64,000 bases of DNA from Geodermatophilus tzadiensis (GCF_003002915.1 NZ_PVTG01000011.1:62001-126000); one strand, 5' to 3'. Shown: positions 35,451-45,606, counted from the first letter of the stretch. Notes: generated from the letters alone by a model not told the origin. Translations and numbers: made by a program.

Positions 35451-35955
35451 GTTCCCCATGGAGCGGGCCTTCGCCGGGCCGCGTCTGCTCGCCGAGCGGA
35501 TGGGCCTGGACCCCGCGTCGGACGGCCTGTCGGCCGCGGACCTCGCCGACGCCGACCCCGACGCGCTGGCCGCCTGGTTCGCCGGGCCGCCCGCGGTGCA
35601 CCGCTACCCCGGGTCGATGGCCGCCCGGACGCGGGCGCTGTGCCGGCTCCTGGTCGACCGCTACGACGGCCGCGCCGAGAAGCTGTGGGGCGGGGTCCCG
35701 GACGGCGCGACCCTGCTGCGCCGCATCGGCGAGCTGCCCGGCTTCGGCGCGCAGAAGGCCAAGATCCTCGTCGCGCTGCTCGGCAAGCAGTACGGCGTCA
35801 CCCCGCCCGGGTGGCGCGAGGCGGCCGGCTCCTACGGCGAGGAGGGCTCACGGCGGTCGGTCGCCGACATCACCGGGCCCGAGTCCCTGGCCGAGGTGCG
35901 GGCCGCCAAGCAGGAGGCGAAGAAGGCGGCGAGGGCCGCCTCGGCGGCCCGCTGA
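35356..35955 (+). CDS. HhH-GPD-type base-excision repair protein
   Basis: This 199-residue protein resembles the EndoIII/HhH-GPD DNA glycosylase superfamily: a helix-hairpin-helix around LRRIGELPGFGAQKAKILVALLGK, which binds DNA through backbone contacts. The catalytic aspartate region and the iron-sulfur cysteines of EndoIII are not obvious, as in the short actinobacterial branch. The C-terminus is a Lys/Ala/Arg-rich helix. A GTG at 35317 overlaps the kinase stop, but the truncated copy at 31288 has an indel just upstream of the second GTG, so the start at 35356 is preferred. CACCAT seven bases before it fits a leaderless start. Confidence 0.87.
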   Translation: MPTIRITQDDAADDLLSRDPLALLLGMLFDQQFPMERAFAGPRLLAERMGLDPASDGLSAADLADADPDALAAWFAGPPAVHRYPGSMAARTRALCRLLVDRYDGRAEKLWGGVPDGATLLRRIGELPGFGAQKAKILVALLGKQYGVTPPGWREAAGSYGEEGSRRSVADITGPESLAEVRAAKQEAKKAARAASAAR

Positions 35956-36128
35956 CCACGCCCTCCACCAGTACCGGATCGGGCGCGAAGGCCCCTGCAC
36001 GGACCTGCTGCGAGTGGCACGATGGAGGGCGGACCGGGAGACGCCGGATTGCCCGCCACCGGATGGCGAGCAACCGGTCCCGCGCAGGCGACACCGTGCC
36101 GTCTCTGCCCCGGCCCGCGGAGGGAAGG

Positions 36129-36494
36129 GTGCTCGTGGCCTCGAGCCAGCAGTCCGCGCGACCCCGCAAGGCCGAGCCGGTGCTGATCACCCAGGCCGAA
36201 CCCAGCCTGGTGGAGCAGCACGCCGCCCGGAAGAGGCGCTACGTCCTCACCATGGCCGTCCGCGGCGTCAGCCTCGTGCTGGCCGCGGTGTTCTACCAGA
36301 CCGTGTGGCTGATGATCATCTTCGCCGTGCTCGGCACGGTGCTGCCCTGGATCGCCGTCGTCATGGCCAACGACCGGCCGCCGAAGAAGAAGCTCGACGC
36401 GCACCGCTACGTCGCCCCGCGGCCCGACCGGATCCTGGAGGCTCCCGGACGGGAGCGCCGGGTGATCGAGGGCGGCAGGGTCATCGACGGCTGA
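36129..36494 (+). CDS. DUF3099 membrane protein
   Basis: This 121-residue protein has two predicted membrane helices (about residues 45-90: VRGVSLVLAAVFY and LMIIFAVLGTVLPWIAVVM) between polar ends. The N-terminal LITQAEPSLVEQHAARKRRYVLTMAVRG matches the DUF3099 family of actinobacteria, whose function is unknown. A GGAGG site precedes the GTGs at 36129 and 36135; either could be used. It is convergent with the kinase gene three bases away. Confidence 0.85.
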   Translation: MLVASSQQSARPRKAEPVLITQAEPSLVEQHAARKRRYVLTMAVRGVSLVLAAVFYQTVWLMIIFAVLGTVLPWIAVVMANDRPPKKKLDAHRYVAPRPDRILEAPGRERRVIEGGRVIDG

Positions 36495-36497
36495 GCC

Positions 36498-37358
36498 TCA
36501 ACGCGCCCCGGGCCGCCCGACCACCGCGGCGGCCCGGGCCAGCCCGGCGTCCAGGGCGGCGACCGGGTCCGCTCCGGTCAGCCACGCCGCCAGCAGCCCG
36601 GCCGTGAACGCGTCGCCCGCGCCGGTGGTGTCGACCACCTCGGCCGGGTGCGCGGGGCGGTGCACCAGCGTGCCGCCGGAGGCCCAGAGCGCGCCGTCGG
36701 CCCCGAGGGTCACCGCCACCGCGGCGTGCCGGCCGGCCAGCGCCCGCGCGGCGGCGGCCGCGTCCGCGCAGCCGGTGAGCAGCCGCGCCTCGTCGGCGTT
36801 GGGCAGCAGCAGGTCGGCGCCGGCGGTGTCGGCCAGCCACCTGTCCACCCCGGAGGCGGCCAGCGGGCCGGTCGAGGCGGGGTCCACCGAGACGGTGCAC
36901 CCGGCGGCGCGGGCCGCCGCCAGCGCGGCGAGCCCGGCGGCCCGGGGCCGCTCGTCGAGCAGCGTGTAGCCCGACAGGTGCAGGTGCCCGCCGGGCGGCG
37001 GTGCCGGGACGTCGCCGGCACGCAGCGCCAGGTTGGCGCCTCGGTCGGCCAGCATGCTCCGCTGCCCGCCGGGCTCGACCAGGCTCACGACCGTGCCGGT
37101 GGCGGCCCCGGCCACGCTGCGCAGCGCCGTCCGGACGCCGGCCGCGGCGAGCTCGCCGGCCAGCGCCGTCCCGGCGGCGTCGTCGCCCACGCAGCCGGCC
37201 AGCAGCACCGGCACGCCGAGCGCGGCCAGGTGGACGGCCACGTTCGCGCCGGCGCCGCCACCCCGGGTGCGGATGGTGGCCGGCCGGTCCGAGCCCGGCG
37301 CCGGCTCGCCGGCGAGGACGGCGACGACGTCGGTGGCCACGTCGCCGACGACGACCAC
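36498..37358 (-). CDS. psuK: PfkB-family carbohydrate kinase, probable pseudouridine kinase
   Basis: This 286-residue ribokinase-fold enzyme has GGGAGANVAVHLAALGVP near the N-terminus and the anion-hole/catalytic motif DTTGAGDAFTAGLLAA near the C-terminus, whose second Asp is the general base. It follows psuG with overlapping ends, which suggests it phosphorylates pseudouridine to the 5'-phosphate that PsuG cleaves. Family sequence alone does not fix the substrate. A CTG codon at 37376 overlapping the psuG stop (CTGA) could add six residues; the first standard start is GTG at 37358. Confidence 0.85.
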   Translation of the reverse strand: MVVVGDVATDVVAVLAGEPAPGSDRPATIRTRGGGAGANVAVHLAALGVPVLLAGCVGDDAAGTALAGELAAAGVRTALRSVAGAATGTVVSLVEPGGQRSMLADRGANLALRAGDVPAPPPGGHLHLSGYTLLDERPRAAGLAALAAARAAGCTVSVDPASTGPLAASGVDRWLADTAGADLLLPNADEARLLTGCADAAAAARALAGRHAAVAVTLGADGALWASGGTLVHRPAHPAEVVDTTGAGDAFTAGLLAAWLTGADPVAALDAGLARAAAVVGRPGAR

Positions 37359-37372
37359 CGGCCGCGCGGTGC

Positions 37373-38323
37373 TCAGCGCGCCTGCCCGGCGAGCGCGGCG
37401 GCGATCCGCCCCGCGAGCTCGGCGTTGCGCAGCACCAGCCGCACGTTGACCGCCAGCGTGGCACCGCCGCTGGCCCGGTGCAGGTGGTCGAGCACGAACG
37501 GCGTCACCGCCTTGCCGCGCACGCCGGCGGCCTCGGCGGCGGCCAGCGCGTCGGCGATGACCCGGTCGTGCAGGGCCGCGTCGAGCTGCTCGTCGGCCGG
37601 CAGCGGGTTGGCGACGACGACCGCGCCCGGTGCCAGCTCCCGGCGGGCGGCGACCACCGCGGCGGCCTGCTCGGGGGAGTCGACCGACCACTCGACCGGC
37701 GACCCGGAGTCGGCCACGTAGAAGCCGGGGAAGGTGCGCGTGCGGTACCCGATCACGGTCACCGACAGGCTCTCCATCCGCTCCAGCGTCGCCGGGACGT
37801 CGAGGATGGACTTCACGCCGGCGCAGACGACGGCCAGCGAGGTCCGCGACAGCGCGGTGAGGTCGGCGGACTCGTCGAAGGTCTCGGCCGACTGGCGGTG
37901 CACCCCGCCCAGCCCGCCGGTGGCGAACACGCCGATCCCCGCGGCGGCGGCCAGCAGCGCGGTGCTGGAGACGGTGGTGGCGCCCGACAGGCCCAGCGCG
38001 GCGGCCACCGGCAGGTCGCGGACGCCGAGCTTGGCCAGGTCGGGGTCGTGGCACACCCGGTCGACCTGCTCGGCGGTCAGGCCCACGTGCGGGACGCCGT
38101 CGAGCACCGCGACGGTGGCCGGCACGGCGCCACCGGCCCGCACCGCGGCCTCGACGTCGTCCGCGGCGGCCCGGTTGTCCGGCCGGGGGAGGCCGTGGGC
38201 GAGCAGCGTGCTCTCCAGCGCGACGACGGGGGCGCCGGTGGCCAGCGCGTCGGCGACCTCGGGGGAGAGGCGCAGCGGGGAGTCGGTGGCGTGGCGGCCG
38301 GTGGAGGGGGGTTCGACGGACAC
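37373..38323 (-). CDS. psuG: Pseudouridine-5'-phosphate glycosidase
   Basis: This 316-residue enzyme reversibly cleaves the C-C glycosidic bond of pseudouridine 5'-phosphate to uracil and ribose 5-phosphate. Family landmarks include VVALESTLLAHGLPRPDN at the start, ATTVSSTALLAAAAGI, GIGVFATGGLGGVHR, the SLAVVCAGVKSILD segment with the Lys that forms the sugar adduct, and GKAVTPFVL. The length fits the family. It is transcribed with psuK for recycling of modified RNA bases. The GTG at 38323 has a weak ribosome-binding site. Confidence 0.94.
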   Translation of the reverse strand: MSVEPPSTGRHATDSPLRLSPEVADALATGAPVVALESTLLAHGLPRPDNRAAADDVEAAVRAGGAVPATVAVLDGVPHVGLTAEQVDRVCHDPDLAKLGVRDLPVAAALGLSGATTVSSTALLAAAAGIGVFATGGLGGVHRQSAETFDESADLTALSRTSLAVVCAGVKSILDVPATLERMESLSVTVIGYRTRTFPGFYVADSGSPVEWSVDSPEQAAAVVAARRELAPGAVVVANPLPADEQLDAALHDRVIADALAAAEAAGVRGKAVTPFVLDHLHRASGGATLAVNVRLVLRNAELAGRIAAALAGQAR

Positions 38324-38414
38324 CCTGCCATCATGGTCGGTGGGCGGGTGACGCCCGGCTCCTCCCTCGGCGCCGGGTCCCCGCCGCGACCTGGACCCGA
38401 CCCTGGGAGAACCC

Positions 38415-38642
38415 GTGAGCGACTCCGACCTCCTCGAGAAGCCCGACGTCCGCGACAGCGACACCGGCAACGCCAACGAGGTCTTCCACTACGTGCGCAA
38501 GAACAAGATCGCCGAGAGCGCGGTCATGGGCACGCTGGTCGAGGCGCTGTGCGGCGAGGTGTTCCCGGTGACCAAGAGCCCCAAGCCCGGGAGCCCGATC
38601 TGCCCGGCCTGCAAGGAGGTCTACGACCAGCTCAGCAAGTAG
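38415..38642 (+). CDS. DUF3039 zinc-ribbon-like protein
   Basis: This 75-residue actinobacterial DUF3039 protein has HYVRKNKIAESAVMG followed by a cysteine set (ALCGEVF ... PICPACKEVY) that probably binds zinc. The function is unknown; the family is widely conserved in actinobacteria. The GTG at 38415 lies 91 bases from the divergent psuG start. Dispersed repeat copy 4 begins exactly at its stop. Confidence 0.9.
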   Translation: MSDSDLLEKPDVRDSDTGNANEVFHYVRKNKIAESAVMGTLVEALCGEVFPVTKSPKPGSPICPACKEVYDQLSK

Positions 38643-38714
38643 AAGGACCCCCTTGCCCCCGCCCTTCGCAGGCTCAGGGCGGGGCCCTGCAAGGGGGCCG
38701 TTCCAGCTCCTCAC
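38640..38714 (+). repeat. Dispersed hairpin repeat, copy 4
   Basis: This is the clearest copy. It starts at the DUF3039 TAG stop. Outer stem CCCCCTTGC (38648-38656) pairs with GCAAGGGGG (38689-38697); inner stem CCCCGCCCT (38657-38665) pairs with AGGGCGGGG (38676-38684) around a ten-base loop. The tail CCGTTCCAGCTCCTCAC follows and reaches the BrkB stop. It fills the whole convergent gap and could terminate both genes. Confidence 0.85.
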
Positions 38715-39790
38715 TGCAGGCCGAGGCGCTTGGCCTCGGCCTGCAGCTCGGCGGCCCGACGGCGCTGGGCCCGCCGGGTGTGCCGGCGCATGGGGGCCGG
38801 CCAGCGGTCCTGGACGGTCGCGTTGAGCTCGGCGCCCAGCAGCACGGCCATCCCGAAGAAGAACAGGAACAGCAGCGCCGCGATCGGGGTGGCCAGCGCC
38901 CCGTAGGGCAGGGCGGCGACCAGGATGTCGGAGACGTAGAGCCGCAGCACCGTCGCCGCCACCACGAAGAACACCACCGCGAGCAGCGTTCCGGGCAGGT
39001 GCCGGTGCCACGGCAGCCGCCGGGGCAGGATCACGTGGTAGAAGCTCGTGAGCGCCAGCACCAGGCCCACGACGACCAGCGGCACGTACACCGCGTTGAT
39101 CAGCACCGTGGCGGTGTCCTGCCAGTCCTGCGGCAGCACCGCGACGAGCAGGCCGGGCCCGAGCACCAGCAGCGGCAGCATGAGCACCGCGAGCACCAGG
39201 CCCACGACGAACAGCCCCAGCGCCATCAGCCGGGTGCGGATCGGGCCGCGGACGTCGCGCTGGTCGTAGGCGATGACGATCGTGTTCATGAACGTCGCGG
39301 TCGCCGACGACCCGGCCCACAGGGTGAGCAGGAAGCCGAGGCTGACGATGTCGAGCCGGCCCGAGGTCAGGATGTCGCTGAGCGTGGGCCGCACCAGCGA
39401 GTCGACGACGTCGGCGGTGAGCACCTGGCTCGAGGCGTCCACCAGCGTGTCCTCGATCGTTTGCACCGACCGCGCGCCGATCCAGTCGCCGAGGAAGCCC
39501 AGTGAGCCGAGCAGGGCGATCAGCAGCGGTGGCACCGAGAGGATCTGCCAGAACGCCGCCTCACCGGACAGCCCGAGGATGCGGTCCTGCCACGCCTTGG
39601 CCACCGTGCGGCCGAGCACCTGCAGCGGCACGCGGACGACGGCCGGCCAGTGGTCGAGCCGGCCGGGCGGCGGGACGTCGGCGCGCCGCGCCCCCGAGGT
39701 GGTGCCGGCGGCGGGGGCTGCTGAGCCGTCGGTGCGCTTCCCGGCCGCCCCGTCCGCGCGGGGCGGCCCGCCGGCCCGCACGGTGCTCAC
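38711..39790 (-). CDS. YihY/BrkB-family membrane protein
   Basis: This 359-residue inner-membrane protein of the YihY/virulence factor BrkB family has about six membrane segments (LSVPPLLIALLGSLGFLG, then several through residue 330) and the typical FWQILSVPPLLIAL and SATATFMNTIVIAYDQ regions. The C-terminal tail is basic (MRRHTRRAQRRRAA). The family is not an RNase BN despite older naming, and its role is unknown. The GTG at 39790 is the most likely start, with a Pro/Ala-rich cytoplasmic N-terminus of about 60 residues. Confidence 0.88.
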   Translation of the reverse strand: MSTVRAGGPPRADGAAGKRTDGSAAPAAGTTSGARRADVPPPGRLDHWPAVVRVPLQVLGRTVAKAWQDRILGLSGEAAFWQILSVPPLLIALLGSLGFLGDWIGARSVQTIEDTLVDASSQVLTADVVDSLVRPTLSDILTSGRLDIVSLGFLLTLWAGSSATATFMNTIVIAYDQRDVRGPIRTRLMALGLFVVGLVLAVLMLPLLVLGPGLLVAVLPQDWQDTATVLINAVYVPLVVVGLVLALTSFYHVILPRRLPWHRHLPGTLLAVVFFVVAATVLRLYVSDILVAALPYGALATPIAALLFLFFFGMAVLLGAELNATVQDRWPAPMRRHTRRAQRRRAAELQAEAKRLGLQ

Positions 39791-39873
39791 CGGCCCAGTG
39801 TGCACGCCGGTCGCGGGCGCCCGCCGGGCCACGGGACCGGCGGTGCCGGCGGCCGGCCGGTCGGGCGAGGACC

Positions 39874-42312
39874 TCAGCGGGTCCTGCGGTGCCCGGGCCG
39901 GCGGCCGGGGGCCGACGGCGCGGCGGGCGGCGGGGCGCCTTCCGGGGCGGGTGCCGGCGCGGCCGGGTCCGGCGGCGCCGGCACGCAGCGGATGACCGCC
40001 TCGGCGGCGTAGCTGGTGTCGAAGGACTCCCGCCGCACCTCCGCGCCGCTCTGCAGGTCGCGGAAGACCCGGGTCACCGTGACGTCGAAGCCCTGGGCGC
40101 CGCCCTGGGCGATGCAGCTGCCGTCGTCGACCTTCTCCTGGACGGCGGGCTGGCGGATGTTGCGCCGCGGCCCCTCGATGGCCTCGACCTCGTAGTAGCG
40201 GGTGCCGTAGAAGGTGACGGTGATCGACCCGCCCGAGGCGCCCGGCGTCCACTGGGTGTCGACGTAGATCCCGGTCTCGGTGTCGTTGCGCCACTGCAGG
40301 TCGATCTGGCCCTCGTACACCGTGGCCTCGCGCCCTGCCGGGTAGCGGCTGATGTAGAAGCTGTGCGGCTTGTGGTAGACGTCCTCGAGCCCGGCGAAGA
40401 AGACGGCGTTGAACATCGTGGTGGCGAACTGGCTGATGCCACCGCCGACCGCGGTGGACAGCTCCCCGCCGCTGATGACGTTGGCGGGCACGTAGCCCTG
40501 CGCCGTCCCCCGCGGGCCGGTGTGGGTGTTCAGGCTGAACGTCTCGCCGGGCAGCACCAGCGCGCCGTCGACCTCCTCGGAGACGACGCGGATGTTGGTG
40601 CCGCTGGAGTTGTTGCCCGTGGTGGTGGTGAACGAGCTGACCTCCTCCGTGATGCCGAGGGCCTCGGCCTCCTCGGTGGTCAGTTCGGCGGGCACCGGTC
40701 CCAGCTCGGCGGTGATCGTGCGCGGCGCGGGGTCGGGCAGCACCGCCAGCAGCTCGGTGGAGAGCCAGGCCGGGTCCACGCCGGTCCCGTCCACCGACGG
40801 GACGACGCGCACGGTGTCGCCGGTGACCTCGAAGCGGGCGTCCTCGGCCGGGGTGCCGAACGCGGTGAAGTCCTCGCCCATCGCCGTCTGCAGCGCGGCG
40901 GGGTCGACGCCGACGGTGAGCTCGCCGCCGTCCTCGGGGGTGAACGTCAGCGAGGCGGCGATCGCCTCGACCGGGACGTCGACGGAGGTCGCGCCGTCCT
41001 GGCTGGTGACCGTCACCGGTGCGGCCAGGGCCGGGGTGACCGTCTCGTCGAGGACGCGCTGCGCCTCCTCGGCGTCGACCCGCACCGGGACGACGTCGAC
41101 CGGCAGCTCGATCGGGGTGGCGGGGTCCCCGCCGGAGGCCAGGGCGGCGGTGATCGCCTCGGCGGCGCCCTCCCGGTCGAGGGTGCGGCCGTCGGCCGGC
41201 TCCACCAGCGTCGCGGTGGTGTCCTCGATGGCGATGGAGGCGTCCACCGGCACGCGGTCGACCTGGGTCGCGATGGTGTCCACCTGCGCGGTCAGCGAGG
41301 TCTCCTCGCCGGTGATGACCGGGGTGACCTGGCGCTCGGTGAACAGGGAGGCCAGGCGCGTCCAGGGGGCGAGCGGCTGGTCGTCGGCGGCGTCGACGGT
41401 GCCCTCGACGTCGAGGGTGATGCCGGCGGTGGCGGGGGAGAGGGTGGTCTCCACGTCGTCGGCCACGACGACGTGGTCGGCGGCCACCCGCGGCGCGAGG
41501 TCCTCCTCGAGCCGGTCGGCGGCCGCGGCGGGCGAGAGGCCGCCGATGTCGATCCCGGCCACCACGGTGTTGCGCGGCACGTCGTCCCCGGCGACGAGCA
41601 GGTCGACGCCGTAGGCCACGCCGAGCGCGGCCAGGACCGCCACGGGCGCCAGGACGGCCGGTCGCCGCCAGCCGCGCCGCCGGGGCCCGGCAGCGGCAGG
41701 CGCGGGCGCAGCGGGGACGTCGGGGGAGGGCGCGACGGCGGGGGGCGTGGCCGGGGGTGCGGGGGGCGTGACGGGCGCCACCGGCGGCGCGGCGACCGGG
41801 TCGAGGCGCGCGGTCGCGTCCGTGGCGACCGGTGCGGTCGGGTGCGCGTCCACCGGTCCGTCGGGGAGCGCCACGGTGTCGTGCACCGGGTCGGGCGCCG
41901 GCGCGGGAGAGCTGTCCGCCCCGGGCGTGTCGCCGGCCGCGGGAGCGGTCCGAGGGGCCTCGGTGGCCGGGATCCCGTCGGCGGGGGCCTCGGCCGGTGA
42001 CCCGGCCTCGGGTGCGGTCACCTCGGGTGCCGTGCGCTCGGGTGCCGTGGGCTCGGGCGTCGCGGGGGGCGCCGTGGGCGGGGGCGGCGCGTCGGGCCCG
42101 ACGGGACCCCGGTCGCGGGGGACCGGGCGGGTGTCGTCGGACAGCTCGCCGAGCACGGCGGCGTCCGGAGCGGGCGCGTGGGGGGCGGGGTGCTGCGGCA
42201 TCTCGGGGTCCTCGTGTCGACCGGGGGTCCCCGACAACGACGGAGCCGCCGGCTCCCCGTCCGCGTCAGGCGGAACGGGGACGCCGGCGGCGTCGTCGGG
42301 TGAGGGCTTCAT
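39874..42312 (-). CDS. VanW-family protein with long disordered N-terminus
   Basis: This 812-residue protein has a first 220 residues rich in Pro, Ala and Thr, then one membrane segment (about 225-245, RRPAVLAPVAVLAALGV), a YoaR-like domain repeated at about 260-500, and a VanW domain at about 560-720 (SLNTHTGPRGTAQGY, VGGGISQFATTMFNAVFFAG, HKPHSFYISRYPAGREATV). The domains should be outside the membrane, near peptidoglycan. VanW proteins occur in glycopeptide-resistance clusters and in many susceptible bacteria; the biochemical role is unknown. No vanHAX-like neighbours are present. Confidence 0.88.
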   Translation of the reverse strand: MKPSPDDAAGVPVPPDADGEPAAPSLSGTPGRHEDPEMPQHPAPHAPAPDAAVLGELSDDTRPVPRDRGPVGPDAPPPPTAPPATPEPTAPERTAPEVTAPEAGSPAEAPADGIPATEAPRTAPAAGDTPGADSSPAPAPDPVHDTVALPDGPVDAHPTAPVATDATARLDPVAAPPVAPVTPPAPPATPPAVAPSPDVPAAPAPAAAGPRRRGWRRPAVLAPVAVLAALGVAYGVDLLVAGDDVPRNTVVAGIDIGGLSPAAAADRLEEDLAPRVAADHVVVADDVETTLSPATAGITLDVEGTVDAADDQPLAPWTRLASLFTERQVTPVITGEETSLTAQVDTIATQVDRVPVDASIAIEDTTATLVEPADGRTLDREGAAEAITAALASGGDPATPIELPVDVVPVRVDAEEAQRVLDETVTPALAAPVTVTSQDGATSVDVPVEAIAASLTFTPEDGGELTVGVDPAALQTAMGEDFTAFGTPAEDARFEVTGDTVRVVPSVDGTGVDPAWLSTELLAVLPDPAPRTITAELGPVPAELTTEEAEALGITEEVSSFTTTTGNNSSGTNIRVVSEEVDGALVLPGETFSLNTHTGPRGTAQGYVPANVISGGELSTAVGGGISQFATTMFNAVFFAGLEDVYHKPHSFYISRYPAGREATVYEGQIDLQWRNDTETGIYVDTQWTPGASGGSITVTFYGTRYYEVEAIEGPRRNIRQPAVQEKVDDGSCIAQGGAQGFDVTVTRVFRDLQSGAEVRRESFDTSYAAEAVIRCVPAPPDPAAPAPAPEGAPPPAAPSAPGRRPGHRRTR

Positions 42313-42338
42313 CGCAGGGAGCGACGATAGCGCCTCTC

Positions 42339-42563
42339 TCAGCGTGCGATGTGCTGCTCGCCGTCCGTCTCGATGATGTCGACGGCGATGTCGCGGAGCT
42401 TGGACTCGTACTCGCGAGCGTGGTGCCCGCAGAAGACGAGGTCGCTACCGCTGGCGAGCACGACACGCACCTTGGCCAGTGCGCCGCACCGGTCGCAGTG
42501 AAAGGGCACGACCAGGTCGTCGGCGGCGGGGGTCGTCGTCAGCGTCTGGGTCATCTGGGTCAT
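42339..42563 (-). CDS. DUF7455-type small zinc-ribbon protein
   Basis: This 74-residue protein has two cysteine pairs in the pattern FHCDRCGALAKVRV and LVFCGHHAREYESKL, which suggests a small zinc ribbon. Similar proteins are found next to the primary sigma factor gene in actinobacteria, including Streptomyces, but have no assigned function. The ATG at 42563 is preferred over the adjacent GTG because of a GAGAGCGAG site. It is upstream of and parallel to the VanW gene (26 bases away), so they may be cotranscribed. Confidence 0.85.
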   Translation of the reverse strand: MTQMTQTLTTTPAADDLVVPFHCDRCGALAKVRVVLASGSDLVFCGHHAREYESKLRDIAVDIIETDGEQHIAR

Positions 42564-42944
42564 CACTCGCTCTCTACCGCACGGACCCGCGGCTGCGGAT
42601 CGGCCTCCTGCACAGCGCCAGGATGAGCCCCTGTGTTCCCGGTCCTCCCGATCCGTCGGCCGACTCGCCCGGGATGGGGAGCGGGTGGCCGGTGGGACGG
42701 GTGGGTGGGGGTCAGCAGGGACGTCACTGGGTCGTGCCGGTCTGTCTCGGTGGTGCTGGTCGTTCCGTGCGCCGGCATGTCTCCGGCTCGTGGGTCCGCT
42801 GCTGTCTCGACGTCCTCCACGCTACGCCGTCTACCCGGCCGCTGCCGTCGTACACCGCCCCGCCCGCCCGGGCGGGTGAGATCGTGACCTCAGCGCGACC
42901 GGGACGACACCTGCCCGCGACACGACGGCCACCCGGACGACGAG

Positions 42945-42979
42945 CAGGCCCCCGACCCGGCGTCCGGGTCGGGGGCCTG
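42945..42979 (-). terminator. Strong terminator hairpin after sigA
   Basis: A perfect 16-base stem (caggcccccgacccgg / ccgggtcgggggcctg) with a three-base loop lies about 50 bases beyond the sigA stop. It is the longest perfect stem noticed in the window. Confidence 0.85.
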
Positions 42980-43028
42980 GTGACCTCCTGGAACGGCCTC
43001 CTCGCAGGAGCCCGGCCCGAGCGTGGCC
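42968..43028 (-). repeat. Dispersed repeat, partial copy 9
   Basis: On the minus strand, right after the sigA stop, the sequence GCCGGGCTCCTGCGAGGAGGCCGTTCCAGGAGGTCACC resembles only the tail half of the other copies (stem CTCCTGCGAGGAG and the CCGTTCCAG-GTCAC tail). The first half is missing or diverged. Confidence 0.55.
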
Positions 43029-44384
<1,356 letters not shown>

Positions 44385-44798
44385 TCAGGTTCCTTCCCGT
44401 GCTGGGTGCGTCCCCGGGAGCGGGTGGAGCTCCGGGCAGCGGCCCCGGTCAGTGACCACGGAGCGAGGAGTGCCGCCGGTCCGGCGCGGTGTTTGACCGC
44501 GGCGCGGGCGGGGGATGACTCCCGGCTGGGTGGCGACGGGCTGGGGCTCCTCCATTGTAGCGACGGAGCGGAGTGTGACCACCGTCATCGAGGCGGTGCT
44601 CGCCCGGAGGGGTCGACACACCACCCCAGGTCAGCCGCTCCCTCCGGGGGGTGACCGACGCACCGGGGCGTCCGACCGACCCGGACCGCGGCCCCGTCCC
44701 GGGTCCCGCCGCGCGCCTCTGCCGGCCGCCCCGTGGGGCCCGCCGCGGGCCTGCGACTGGTGGGGGGCAGGGAGGTCCTCCCCGGGGAGGACGGGTCC
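44385..44798. other. Intergenic region upstream of sigA
   Basis: About 410 bases between the sigA start and the ppgK stop contain no gene. It holds a likely sigA -10 element (TACAAT on the minus strand, 44554-44559), a long untranslated leader of about 165 bases, and dispersed repeat copy 8 (44724-44801) next to the ppgK stop. Confidence 0.6.
44554..44559 (-). promoter_or_regulatory. Candidate -10 element of sigA
   Basis: The minus strand reads GCTACAATGG; TACAAT differs from the TATAAT consensus by one base and is a rare AT-rich hexamer in this region. No good -35 was found at 16-19 bases. Transcription from here would give a leader of about 165 bases. Confidence 0.45.
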
Positions 44799-44801
44799 TC
44801 A
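44724..44801 (-). repeat. Dispersed hairpin repeat, copy 8
   Basis: Read on the minus strand, it begins at the ppgK TGA (TGAGGACCCGTCC), has an inserted perfect palindrome gtcctccccggggaggac (44775-44792), then CCCTGCCCCCCACCAGTC, GCAGGCCCGCGGCGGG and CCCACGGGGCGGCC. It fits the family order with this extra palindrome near its start. Confidence 0.7.
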
Positions 44802-45554
44802 GTGGTCGATGCGCTCGGCGGCGGTGAGCGCCGCCCCGACGATGCCCGCGTCGTTGAGCAGCTGCGCCGGCACGACCTCCGTGCGGGTGGTGAGCAGCGG
44901 CACCCACTTGTGCGCCTTCTTGCTCACCCCGCCGCCGACGATGATCAGGTCGGGCCACAACCCGTTCTCGAGGACGTCGAGGTAGCGGTCGACCCGCTTG
45001 GCCCACTGCGGGTAGCTGAGGTCCTCCCGGTCCTTGGCCGCTGCCGACGCCCGCTTCTCGCCGTCATGGCCGTCGACCTGGATGTGGCCGAACTCGGTGT
45101 TGGGCACCAGGTGGCCGTCGACGAACAGGGCGCTGCCGATGCCGGTGCCGAAGGTGAGCATGAGCACCACGCCGCGGCGGTCGCGGCCGGCGCCGTAGCG
45201 CATCTCGGCCAGCCCGGCGGCGTCGGCGTCGTTGAGCGTCTCGACGGTGCCGGGGACCAGCACGGTCATCCCGGCGTCGACGTCGGTGCCGATCCAGCCC
45301 GGGTCCATGTTGGCGGCGGTGTAGGCGACGCCGCGCTTCATCACGCCGGGGTAGGTGACGCCGATCCGGCCGGTCCAGCCGAAGGACGCCACGATCCCGG
45401 CGACCTCCCGGTAGACCGCCTCCGGCGTCGAGGGCCGCGGTGTCTCCACCCGCACGCGCTCGCCGACGAGGGCGCCCAGCGCGAGGTCGACCAGGCCGCC
45501 CTTGATCCCGCTGCCACCGATGTCCACCCCGAAGCCCTGCTGCACGGCGGTCAC
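44799..45554 (-). CDS. ppgK: Polyphosphate glucokinase
   Basis: This 251-residue ROK-fold kinase phosphorylates glucose with polyphosphate or ATP. Key features are the phosphate-binding loop GVDIGGSGIKGGLVD, NDADAAGLAEMRYGAG, the second phosphate loop LTFGTGIGSALF and EFGHIQ for sugar contact. It lacks the zinc-binding cysteine motif of other ROK proteins, as is usual for PpgK. Its divergent partner suhB begins 53 bases away. The ppgK-sigA order follows the mycobacterial arrangement. Confidence 0.95.
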   Translation of the reverse strand: MTAVQQGFGVDIGGSGIKGGLVDLALGALVGERVRVETPRPSTPEAVYREVAGIVASFGWTGRIGVTYPGVMKRGVAYTAANMDPGWIGTDVDAGMTVLVPGTVETLNDADAAGLAEMRYGAGRDRRGVVLMLTFGTGIGSALFVDGHLVPNTEFGHIQVDGHDGEKRASAAAKDREDLSYPQWAKRVDRYLDVLENGLWPDLIIVGGGVSKKAHKWVPLLTTRTEVVPAQLLNDAGIVGAALTAAERIDH

Positions 45555-45606
45555 CCTAGTGACCGGCGCCGCACGGTGGCGCGGTCACTGGGGCAGGATC
45601 GCCCGG

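Larger units (their letters stand above)
42564..43028. other. Intergenic region between sigA and the DUF7455 gene
   Basis: About 465 bases hold no recognisable gene. It contains the sigA terminator hairpin (42945-42979), a partial copy of the dispersed repeat (about 42968-43028), and presumably the promoter for the leftward DUF7455 gene. The middle part is G/T-rich on the plus strand (gggtgggtgggggtcagcaggg), but with no clear structure. Confidence 0.6.

Noticed and set aside
39874..42312. Glycopeptide-resistance cluster
   Set aside because: Only a vanW-like gene is present; there are no vanH, vanA, vanX, vanR or vanS genes next to it.
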